DNA of 64,000 nucleotides from assembly GCA_017631885.1 (NCBI GenBank), contig JAGBSH010000017.1:151044-215043 (forward strand). The letters run 5' to 3'. Source of the stretch: Fibrobacteraceae bacterium (GTDB taxonomy: Bacteria > Fibrobacterota > Fibrobacteria > Fibrobacterales > Fibrobacteraceae). Below are positions 50,581 through 58,783 of this stretch, in pieces (positions within the stretch are counted from its first letter, which is position 1; each line of letters opens with the position of its first letter). The notes under the pieces are model-generated. The model worked only from the letters and a program-made list of their open reading frames with translations, was not told the DNA's origin and searched no databases. The position numbers and the translations under genes were made by a program.

Positions 50581-52854
50581 CTATTTTTCTATAGACATAT
50601 CTAAAATATTCAAATCTAAAGCCCAAACTTTAAACAAATCGTATTCTGCCAAAATTTCTGCTAGATAAATTTTGGGAGATTTTGTCACAAATGCTTTTTC
50701 ATTTAAAATAGAAACTAATTCTACCGTTGATTTTTGAGAAACACCTGATAATTCTTTTGCTATTTCAATTGCTTTATCAAGTCCTCCTAATTCATAAATC
50801 AAACCATTTTCTTTTGCTTCTTTTCCAAGAAACACCCGACCTTCACCAAAATTTTTATCAATTTCTTCTTTTGATTTAGCCGTCGCTTTTGAAACAACAT
50901 TTAAGAAACGATTGTAGAAATCATCCATAAAATTTTGTAACGCTTCTTGTTCTGCTTTATCAAATGGCCGCGTAAAAGTTTCTGCATCGGCATGTTCGTG
51001 TGTTTTTACTGTTTCTGTTTTAACGCCTAATTTTGAAAGCAAATTAGAAGCATCTATTTTACCGCCATAAATTCCAATGCTTCCGACTAAAGAAAAATTT
51101 TCTGCAATGATTTTATCGGCACCGCATGCAATATAAAAACCACCTGAAGCTCCATAATCACCAATGCTTGCCACAACAGGAACACCTCTTTTAGAAAGGT
51201 CTCGTAAAGTAGCGTATAATTCATCAGATGCTTTTGCTGAACCACCTGGAGAATTTATCCGTAAAATTAGGCCACGATAAGTTCCTCCATAAACTTGTCT
51301 TAACTCTTTTTGAATATGACGAACACTTTTTTCAGTTATTGTGCCTTCAATAGTCAATAAAGCAAAACGCGGACGATGCCCCCAATTATCTTCTAAAATT
51401 GTTTTTTCTTTAGGTGACATTGTTAAAGCGCTTGCAAAAGGCGCTTCTATTCCAAATATTTTTTTCACTGCAAATTCCGGAACATTTTCAAGATACAAAA
51501 CAGAATCGATCAAACCTTTTTCATACGCGGCATTTGCTGTTATCTGTGGGGTTTCAGCAAATGATTCCATCTCTTTTTCTAAAGCTGGTTTTTCTTTTTT
51601 AAATAAATCCCAGCGCTGTGTGTAAAGCGTTTTTAAATTTTCTTTTGCTTCTTGTGACATAGAATCTGCCATGTAAGTTTCAACTGCCGATTTATATTTC
51701 CCGTGCCGCAAGAATTCTACTTTAACACCCAATTTATCTAGCAAGCCCTTATAATATAAAGAAGAACCTCCAAAACCTTTAAAAGAAACTCTCGCTGATG
51801 GCTCTGCTACTATATAATTTGCACTTGCTGCCGCTACCCAAGTAGAAGGGCGAACATCATCTAAAAAAGCTATAACAAATTTCCCGGCCTGTTGTAATTT
51901 CTGAACGCCTCTCTGGATTTCTTTTGAAATTGCAAAGCCGCCAGCATAACCAGAAAAATCCAAAATGATAATGGTTTTCCCCGGTATCATTAACAAGTGT
52001 TCTATATGATTGCGGACAACATGAATGTCTAATGATGGTGGAAATAAAAATGGAATCCCTTGATTAGACATTTCTTTGATTTCTGAATTCAATGGCACGC
52101 GAATAATACCCACGTTTGAAGCAGACAAATCTTTTGCTGAATGATAAGCAAAACGAAAACGATGCGGCAGATAATCAGAACTAGAAAATTGTAATGACGT
52201 ATTAAAATTAGAGCCTAGAGAATGAGATAAGGTCAAGCGATAAGAGCCGCCACCGACAAGAGGCATTTCTAAGCCAGCCAAAAATCCCCAGAAGTCCATT
52301 GTATAAAGCAAACGAAAGACATCTAAATTTTCAGCCCCTAAACTTAAAGAAAAATTTTTATAGCGTAATGTCGCGCCCCATTCCTGCACACGGCCGGGAT
52401 TTATCTCGCCTAAATACCCTAAATTTTTAGATGTGTATCCAAGTGATAAAAAAGAAAATGGTCTGAAAATCACCCCCGGAGAATAAAGCCATTCAGTACC
52501 TTTAAAATCACGACTCCGAAAAGCACTCACACGATTTCCTAAAAACAAAGTATTTTCAAATAAAGAAAATCCATGAGATAAATTCCAATAAGTTTCATCT
52601 ATTGTTTCGTTATCAGTTAAATAATGAAAGCCAGCGGCAAAATTGCCAAAATTTCCGCCTAGGCGAAACAAGCGTTCGCCTTTTTCAACACCAACATCTA
52701 AAAAAGCACCACTAGAACCAAAAGCTTCTGCACTTGCTGGGTTTCCAAACGCTCCATTATCAAAAGAAAGCGATGGATACGATGATTCCCCCGGCAAATA
52801 AGCCATTGCTGAACACACAAACAAAAACAGTAAAATGGATACAAATGATTTCAT
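50581..52854 (-). CDS. SppA-type peptidase with N-terminal barrel-like domain
   Basis: A 757-residue exported protein. Signal peptide 1-18. Residues 20-245 are alternating amphipathic strands with outer-membrane character (FGNPASAEAFGSSGAFLDVGV, LFRLGGNFGNFAAGFHY, RVQEWGATLRYKNFSLSLGA), resembling PorV/UPF0164-like barrels. Residues 280-740 form a long-form SppA: N-half with the catalytic Lys388 in GKYKSAVE, C-half with nucleophile Ser570 in YGASGGFYIA and ILRINSPGGSAKASDE. S49 peptidases normally sit at the inner membrane; a barrel fusion would place this one at the outer membrane. It follows two other barrel genes. Confidence 0.82.
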   Translation of the reverse strand: MKSFVSILLFLFVCSAMAYLPGESSYPSLSFDNGAFGNPASAEAFGSSGAFLDVGVEKGERLFRLGGNFGNFAAGFHYLTDNETIDETYWNLSHGFSLFENTLFLGNRVSAFRSRDFKGTEWLYSPGVIFRPFSFLSLGYTSKNLGYLGEINPGRVQEWGATLRYKNFSLSLGAENLDVFRLLYTMDFWGFLAGLEMPLVGGGSYRLTLSHSLGSNFNTSLQFSSSDYLPHRFRFAYHSAKDLSASNVGIIRVPLNSEIKEMSNQGIPFLFPPSLDIHVVRNHIEHLLMIPGKTIIILDFSGYAGGFAISKEIQRGVQKLQQAGKFVIAFLDDVRPSTWVAAASANYIVAEPSARVSFKGFGGSSLYYKGLLDKLGVKVEFLRHGKYKSAVETYMADSMSQEAKENLKTLYTQRWDLFKKEKPALEKEMESFAETPQITANAAYEKGLIDSVLYLENVPEFAVKKIFGIEAPFASALTMSPKEKTILEDNWGHRPRFALLTIEGTITEKSVRHIQKELRQVYGGTYRGLILRINSPGGSAKASDELYATLRDLSKRGVPVVASIGDYGASGGFYIACGADKIIAENFSLVGSIGIYGGKIDASNLLSKLGVKTETVKTHEHADAETFTRPFDKAEQEALQNFMDDFYNRFLNVVSKATAKSKEEIDKNFGEGRVFLGKEAKENGLIYELGGLDKAIEIAKELSGVSQKSTVELVSILNEKAFVTKSPKIYLAEILAEYDLFKVWALDLNILDMSIEK

Positions 52855-52866
52855 TTCAACCTTGCA

Positions 52867-54549
52867 TTAAAAAGACTTTCTGATTGTGCAATAAAATCTG
52901 GTTCTATCTAGTCCACCACCAGGAACTTCAAAGAAATCTTTTCCAATAATGTGCAAAAGTGTCCCGGAAAGGGTTAAACCATAACTTGGAAAATTCTGGA
53001 TTAAAGAAACGTTCCAAAACCAATCGCCTTTTACCACTAATGGCGTAGAATAGCGCAAATTCCAGCGAGCATCCGAGCGATAATTCAAGGATTGCGAAAT
53101 CATTAAATGATTGTCAAAATTCCACAAGCCAGAAATAGCCACCCAACCTTCTGCAGGATTCACTTCAAATTGGCGTTCTTTTCCTTCTATGCGTTCAAAG
53201 CCACCACGAGTTTCTAAAGCAAATAAATTTCCTAATTTAAATGCGGCCCGCAATTCTCCAGAAACTCCATAAATCCAAGATTCTATGCGAGAAACATTGC
53301 CGTTTCTGAATGGATTTTTGGTAGAACCACTTGTAGATAAAGTATCAAACGTTTCTGCACCTTCTTCAATCCACCCCGTTAAATGGCCTCCAAGTGTAAC
53401 CGCTTTTATCTTTTCTGAAATATCCATATAAGCACGGTGTATTTGGAAATACCCAGAAGATGCAGCAAGAGAAATAGTGTCTTTTCCCCACACTTCAAAA
53501 TCTTCTGCTAGTGGATTTAAGCGGCTGCCTAATCTTGAACCAAGACCAACTAAAATATCGGTATCCAAATCCGGAGTAAAATAAAATTCAAGGCTATCTT
53601 GAACTAACCAATCTTTTTCATTTGCCCCTAAAGAAACTTCTGCTTTAAAACGAGAATCCGGTTTAAAACGAAATTCAAAAAAAGGCCAGACAACAAAATC
53701 ATCTTCTAAAATAAAATTGACATCGCCTTCTGAATTCGTTGTTCTAAAAGCTAAACCACCGCCTGCTGCAAAAATGCCCTTATCGCACAAATCTTTGCAT
53801 TGGTAACGAACAAAGCCAGATAATTCTTGGCGTTCGCCAGATTCCTTTTTCTTTTTGTTTTGGTATTCTCCGTTTTCAAAAACTATCTGTGAAGAAAATG
53901 CACCATATTCAACATTCCCTTCTACTCTTGGCGAATATTTTACAGGAACCCAATGCCCGCTTTCTCCAAATACCCACAAGTATTCTTGGCCTGCAACTAA
54001 TGAAGTTTTTAACTTACCTTGTTCATAGCCTAAGCCCCCATAAAGCGTACTAAAGAACGGCAAGTTTTCACCAAACCAAGAATATTCGGCAGAACCAATA
54101 TTTTTTTTCCGTTCATACATTGTATTACTGGAATAATGGTCTACCTGAAAATAACGAACTGTTGCAAAAAAACCATGAAATGAAGGCGAACGAAAGCCAC
54201 CTTCTAACAAAGGTGTTCTATTCAATTCTTTTGAATCATCAAGCAAATCCTGGTAAATCATATCGCCGATTTCGTTACCAGTAGAAAGCCAAACCCCAGG
54301 TTCTAATATTTTCCAAGATGGCGTTACAGAAAAGCGATTTAATAAAAGCCTTGTTCCTAATTTATCTGTTGAAAATAATTCTGAAGACGCATGAATACCA
54401 TCAGAGCCAGAAGGCCTGTCCCAAACATAAGTTGGCGATGCCGTTAAAAATGTTCCATCTCCTCGAGAAACTCCTTCCATGCCTTCAGTTTCAGGAATAA
54501 TTGCCGCAAAAGCAGAAACGGAAAATAAGCCAACCCATAAAAGACGCAT
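52867..54549 (-). CDS. Outer-membrane beta-barrel protein
   Basis: A 560-residue protein with a signal peptide (MRLLWVGLFSVSAFA) and many alternating strands, for example LLLNRFSVTPSWKILEPGVWLS and VEGNVEYGAFSSQIVFENG. It ends with a strand closing on Phe (RTRFYCTIRKSF), as BAM substrates do. Several long acidic turns (EGMEGVSRGDG) suggest surface loops. No family is recognised. Its start overlaps the end of the preceding 192-residue barrel-like gene by one base, and the SppA fusion follows after 12 bases, so they form one operon. Confidence 0.62.
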   Translation of the reverse strand: MRLLWVGLFSVSAFAAIIPETEGMEGVSRGDGTFLTASPTYVWDRPSGSDGIHASSELFSTDKLGTRLLLNRFSVTPSWKILEPGVWLSTGNEIGDMIYQDLLDDSKELNRTPLLEGGFRSPSFHGFFATVRYFQVDHYSSNTMYERKKNIGSAEYSWFGENLPFFSTLYGGLGYEQGKLKTSLVAGQEYLWVFGESGHWVPVKYSPRVEGNVEYGAFSSQIVFENGEYQNKKKKESGERQELSGFVRYQCKDLCDKGIFAAGGGLAFRTTNSEGDVNFILEDDFVVWPFFEFRFKPDSRFKAEVSLGANEKDWLVQDSLEFYFTPDLDTDILVGLGSRLGSRLNPLAEDFEVWGKDTISLAASSGYFQIHRAYMDISEKIKAVTLGGHLTGWIEEGAETFDTLSTSGSTKNPFRNGNVSRIESWIYGVSGELRAAFKLGNLFALETRGGFERIEGKERQFEVNPAEGWVAISGLWNFDNHLMISQSLNYRSDARWNLRYSTPLVVKGDWFWNVSLIQNFPSYGLTLSGTLLHIIGKDFFEVPGGGLDRTRFYCTIRKSF

Positions 54550-55127
54550 TATCTAGCCCTCCGTTCTAAATAAATCCCGAACCAAAGCATTTGAGAACGT
54601 TCTGGCTTTGTCCAAAGTTGTTCAAAATAAGCGTTAAAACCTAAATTCCAATTAGGCAATTGAAATACTGGTAAATTTAGCCTTCCGTGAAACCCGAACT
54701 CTGATTCATTATCCGATAACATCCCGCCGCGTAACGCCAAGCGATCGCCGCCATCGGAACGGGCCCATATACAAGAAAAACCTCCACCCAATTTTAATGA
54801 TGAGACAAAAGGAAGTTTCCACAAAAGACCTACTCGCCCATGAAATTGATTGACGCCAGGAAAATCAATGCGTTCATCTGTTACTTTTAAGTAAGAATAA
54901 CCAAATTGTAAATACCCCAACAATTGTTTCCAATATTGGTAAGTTAAATCACCTTGCACATAAACAGCATTATCTAAAACATCAGCTAATTCAAAAAATG
55001 GATAAATTTCTCCAACTTCAAGAGAAAAAAATATTTCTGAAAATTCTTCATTGCTTTTTTTATTTTGAGAAGTTTCAGCAAAAAGAAATAGAGGTAAAAG
55101 CATTAAAATTAACAAGACCTTTTTCAT
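54549..55127 (-). CDS. Small outer-membrane barrel-like protein
   Basis: A 192-residue exported protein. Signal peptide MKKVLLILMLLPLFLFAE, then strands such as FFSLEVGEIYPFFELADVL, LLGYLQFGYSYLKVTD, FHGRVGLLWKLPFVSSLKLGGG and the final MLWFGIYLERRAR. The size suits an 8-strand barrel. Unlike its neighbour it does not end in an aromatic residue. It overlaps rsmB by 4 bases. Function unknown. Confidence 0.58.
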   Translation of the reverse strand: MKKVLLILMLLPLFLFAETSQNKKSNEEFSEIFFSLEVGEIYPFFELADVLDNAVYVQGDLTYQYWKQLLGYLQFGYSYLKVTDERIDFPGVNQFHGRVGLLWKLPFVSSLKLGGGFSCIWARSDGGDRLALRGGMLSDNESEFGFHGRLNLPVFQLPNWNLGFNAYFEQLWTKPERSQMLWFGIYLERRAR

Positions 55128-56353
55128 TCTTTTCTCCGTAAAGCTTGTGCAAAAAAACTATCAATGTCTGGGTGCAATTTCCCTGAATACAATGGTTCTG
55201 AAGCCGGTTCAAAATCAGAATGCTTTTGTAAAAATTGCTGGATTACATTTTCAGTTTCTTCAAATTCAGGGCTACAAGTGGCATAAACAAGAATACCTCC
55301 AGGTGCCAATGCTTGAGACGCATTTTCAAGAATTTTACTTTGAAGGCTAGCCAATTCTTTTAAAGAATTCTGAGTCACTCTATAAACGGCTTCAGGCCTT
55401 GCAGGCAACACGCCTAAATTAGAGCAAGGGACATCTAACAAAATCCTTTGGAATTTTTCACTCGGTATTTTTTCTGATGCATCTAAGCAAGCCGTTTTAA
55501 CATTTTTCAAACAAAGCCTTGAAAAAAGATCTTGCATGGAAAGTAAGCGTTTTTCAGAAATGTCTGTTGCAAGAATTTCAAGAGTAGGTTCAAGTTCTGC
55601 CATAAAAGCCGTTTTACCGCCAGGGGCAGCACAAGCATCCCAAACTTTCAAAGAAGGTTTCAATTTTAATAAAGAAACCACATCTACTGCTGCAGGGTTT
55701 TGAACTGAAAAAAGCCCTTCTAAAAATTCTTTTGATTCTAACAAAACTTTTAACGATTGAGAATCAGGAACTTTCAAATAACGTTCTTTATAAATTTCTG
55801 CAGAAAATCCAAAATTTTTAGCTAAAGATTTTGGGTCTATTTTTCTTGTATCACAACGAAGCCAAAAGACAGGGCGTTTTAAATGTTTCTCGGCATATTT
55901 TTCTGTGGCATTAATCCCAAGGTGTTCTACCCAATGCTTGACAAGCCATTCAGGAATAGAATTTTTTATTGAAATTTTCTTGATGCGTTTTGAAGGTAAT
56001 TCAGGCAAACCTTGCCTTAAAACATTTCTTAAAACGCCATTTACAAAGCGGACTTGATTTTCAGGGCATTTTATTTCTTTGGCTAATTCTACTGTGGTGT
56101 GTAGTGCCGCGTGTTCTGGCACACTATCCATAAAAAACAATTGATAAACACCCATTTCTAACAAAAGAGAAACTTTTAATGCAGGCATTTTTTTGACTTG
56201 CTTTTTTAAAACATATTCCAAAAAAAGATGACGCCTACAAACTCCCATAGCAAGCTCTAATGCAAACGGAGAAAGTTCCGCTTCTTGCAAAAGAATTCCC
56301 TTTTCAAAAAAACGACAAAGGGCAATGTATGCACTTTTCCTTTCTGTTAACAA
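55124..56353 (-). CDS. rsmB: 16S rRNA m5C967 methyltransferase
   Basis: A 409-residue RsmB. N-terminal NusB-like RNA-binding domain (about 1-130; ALELAMGVCRRHLFLEYVLKK, VRFVNGVLRNVLRQGL) and C-terminal SAM domain: VWDACAAPGGKTAFMAEL, LATDISEKRL, LLDVPCSNLGVLPARPEAVYR with one catalytic Cys, and YATCSPEFEETENVI with the other. It methylates C967 in the small-subunit rRNA. fmt is directly upstream with a 7-base overlap, the common fmt-rsmB order. Confidence 0.95.
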   Translation of the reverse strand: MLTERKSAYIALCRFFEKGILLQEAELSPFALELAMGVCRRHLFLEYVLKKQVKKMPALKVSLLLEMGVYQLFFMDSVPEHAALHTTVELAKEIKCPENQVRFVNGVLRNVLRQGLPELPSKRIKKISIKNSIPEWLVKHWVEHLGINATEKYAEKHLKRPVFWLRCDTRKIDPKSLAKNFGFSAEIYKERYLKVPDSQSLKVLLESKEFLEGLFSVQNPAAVDVVSLLKLKPSLKVWDACAAPGGKTAFMAELEPTLEILATDISEKRLLSMQDLFSRLCLKNVKTACLDASEKIPSEKFQRILLDVPCSNLGVLPARPEAVYRVTQNSLKELASLQSKILENASQALAPGGILVYATCSPEFEETENVIQQFLQKHSDFEPASEPLYSGKLHPDIDSFFAQALRRKE

Positions 56354-57270
56354 AACTGCAAGCCCTCTCGCATTTGTAACCCTCGAAGAAAATCAGCCAC
56401 GAGCATTTCACGCTTTCCTTCCACCTGAAGTGAAAGGATTTCTAAAACACCATTACTTGTGCCGACATACAAGGAATCTTTTTCAATTTTTGCTTCACCG
56501 GGTTTTAAATTCATGGATTTTTCTGATACACTAGTTTTTCTAAAGTAAATAGTTTTCCCTTGCAACGACGCATAACCACCTGGCCATGGCGAAAAAGCTC
56601 TTATCCGATTATGAATTTCTAGTGCCGATAGGTTAAAATCTATTTTGCCTTCTTCTTTCTTTAATTTAGGAGCTGGGGTTGCTTCTGTATGCTCTTGTTC
56701 TAAAAATTTTTGTGTCCCATTTTCTAAAGCATTGATTGCACTAAGCAAAGCTTCAAATCCAGGGATTTGCATTTTTTCAAGAAGTGTCGCTGTTGTATCT
56801 TGAATATCAATTGGAACAATACGACGTTCAAGTACAGGGCCATGATCCATTTTTTCATCAAGTAAAAATACAGTAACGCCCGTTTGTAATTCACCATTTG
56901 CAATAGCTCTTTGAACAGGAGCTGCTCCACGATATTTTGGCAACAGACTACCATGAACATTCAAAGCGCCTAAACGCGAAAGCGTTAAGATTTTTTTAGG
57001 CAAAATGGAATAAGCCACCACAACAAATAAATCAGCTTGATACTCACGGAGAGCATTTTCAAATTCTTCTGATTTCAAATCGTTAGGCTGAAGAACTGGT
57101 ATACCTGCCGCAAGAGCGACTTCTTTTACTGGTGGTGGCGTTAAAACACGCCCCCGCCCAGCAGGTCTATCCGGTTGAGTTACAACACATGCAATTTCAT
57201 GCGGAGTTTTTAAAAGTGATTCAAGAAAAAAAGCGGCAAAAGCCGGTGTACCCATAAAAACTATTTTCAT
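56347..57270 (-). CDS. fmt: Methionyl-tRNA formyltransferase
   Basis: A 307-residue Fmt that formylates initiator Met-tRNA using 10-formyl-THF. Motifs: MKIVFMGTPAFAAFFLESLL, VTQPDRPAGRGRVLTPPPVKEVA, VVAYSILPKKIL, NVHGSLLPKYRGAAPVQRAI, GVTVFLLDEKMDHGPVL, and the C-terminal IRAFSPWPGGYA. It overlaps rsmB by 7 bases. Confidence 0.97.
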   Translation of the reverse strand: MKIVFMGTPAFAAFFLESLLKTPHEIACVVTQPDRPAGRGRVLTPPPVKEVALAAGIPVLQPNDLKSEEFENALREYQADLFVVVAYSILPKKILTLSRLGALNVHGSLLPKYRGAAPVQRAIANGELQTGVTVFLLDEKMDHGPVLERRIVPIDIQDTTATLLEKMQIPGFEALLSAINALENGTQKFLEQEHTEATPAPKLKKEEGKIDFNLSALEIHNRIRAFSPWPGGYASLQGKTIYFRKTSVSEKSMNLKPGEAKIEKDSLYVGTSNGVLEILSLQVEGKREMLVADFLRGLQMREGLQFC

Positions 57271-57290
57271 ACCCTTAAAGTAGAAAATCC

Positions 57291-58730
57291 TTAATTTTTT
57301 TTCGGTACTCCAATCATGCTTTCGTAAAGAATTGAATCTTTTGCGTCTAAACCGATTACTTTTTTTAAAAAATCTTCGTAATAGCCGTATTCACCTTTTG
57401 TTTTTAAGTGTAAAAGTTTAGAGAATAAATGCAATGAAGCGTTAATAATCCCTGAATCAAGCAATAAATAACGATACCCTCTGTCACCTAAAACATTTGT
57501 CACCATTGCTAAATCAGCGGCGTAAATCAAAGAAAAAGCTGTATTTTCTGCTTGCTCTGGTATAATATGAGCTTCTTGCCACAATTTTTCTGATACATCT
57601 TTGTTTAATGGTTGCAATAAATGCCGAATCGATTCATAACGATAAAGTCCAGGTTCTAAACCATCAACATGAAAAATCAAAACATAACATTTCAAAAAAC
57701 CAGCAGAAAAGAAAGCATCATGTTCACGAACTGCCGCTGAAAGTAATGCAGAAAATGAATTTAATGAAATAGATTTTTTTGAAAAAGATTTAAAATGATA
57801 AGACATTCTTGACCATTTTTTAGGATCTTTTTGAAATTCTTGAAGCATTTTCAAAGCACTTGGTAATGCTATTGCATTAGAATCTTCTACAAAAAAATAA
57901 TTCTTAGGGACTCGCTTTCGGAAAACATTTTCTGGAATACGCTCTGCCTGATTCTGGCAAAGTAATAAAGAAGAACTAACATCTAACCAAAGCATTTCTC
58001 TTGCCACAAAAGGCTCTAAACTAGGAACCGCATCTGGAATATAACCATGTAATTCTGGGTCAATCGCAAAAGCCGCTACAGGAACTTCACCCGAAGAAAG
58101 CCTAAAAGTAGAGCTCCAAACAGAATCCACAAACCCACCAAGAGGCACAACAGGACAACCTAAAGCCCGAGAAAAATTAACCACATTTCCAAATACGGCT
58201 CCAGCATCAAGTAGAGCTATCCGATAAGCCGCCTCTCTGAGTCTGAAAGCACAACGATCAAGCATTGAAGTACAAAACAACGTTATTCTTGAATGACTAA
58301 AAACAGAATCATCTGCAAAAGCTCTTGAAAGTTCTTGTTCGGCTTCTTTAAGTTCTGCAATTTTTAAAAGTTTTTCAGAATCTACATCAAAATAAAACAA
58401 TCCAGAAGGTGCATCTACATGGCGGACAAGTACAAACATTTCTGTCGGATACGCCGCGGCAACAGAGATACAAGCCCGCCAGGCAAAGCCTTTCGTTTCT
58501 TCTGTTTTAGGAAGAACTCCGCCAGCACAATGCAAAAGACAACGCAAAAATTCAAAAGAACCATAAGGGGCCTTAAAATCCAGTTTTTTGCCCGAAAAAG
58601 GAAGAGAAGGCTCATCTCCGTAACATTTTATCGATGGATAACGCTGCTCCCAGTGCATCGTTTTTGAAAAATGAAGTGCCGGAGGCGAACACTTACTCAG
58701 TTCATGGTATTTTTCAGTAAAACTAGTCAC
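57291..58730 (-). CDS. SagB-type nitroreductase-fold oxidoreductase
   Basis: About 479 residues from a GTG at 58730 (VTSFTEKYHELSKCSPPAL); an in-frame TTG at 58763 is possible. Two nitroreductase-like halves are visible: LHCAGGVLPKTEETKGFAWRACISVAA-type segment near residue 80 with DAPSGLFYFDVDSEKLL, and a second half with HVDGLEPGLYRYESIRHLL and ILYAADLAM-like SLIYAADLAMVTNVLGDRGYRYLLLDSG. 'YHELSK', 'PSGLFYFD' and 'GLEPGLYRY' are marks of SagB/ThcOx enzymes, which oxidise azolines to azoles in RiPPs using FMN. No YcaO or SagC partner and no precursor peptide are near. Located 20 bases from fmt. Confidence 0.78.
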   Translation of the reverse strand: MTSFTEKYHELSKCSPPALHFSKTMHWEQRYPSIKCYGDEPSLPFSGKKLDFKAPYGSFEFLRCLLHCAGGVLPKTEETKGFAWRACISVAAAYPTEMFVLVRHVDAPSGLFYFDVDSEKLLKIAELKEAEQELSRAFADDSVFSHSRITLFCTSMLDRCAFRLREAAYRIALLDAGAVFGNVVNFSRALGCPVVPLGGFVDSVWSSTFRLSSGEVPVAAFAIDPELHGYIPDAVPSLEPFVAREMLWLDVSSSLLLCQNQAERIPENVFRKRVPKNYFFVEDSNAIALPSALKMLQEFQKDPKKWSRMSYHFKSFSKKSISLNSFSALLSAAVREHDAFFSAGFLKCYVLIFHVDGLEPGLYRYESIRHLLQPLNKDVSEKLWQEAHIIPEQAENTAFSLIYAADLAMVTNVLGDRGYRYLLLDSGIINASLHLFSKLLHLKTKGEYGYYEDFLKKVIGLDAKDSILYESMIGVPKKN

Positions 58731-58783
58731 AATTCTTTTGTATATTAAGGGTTCTAATCCCAATATAATACAGGAATTTTCGT

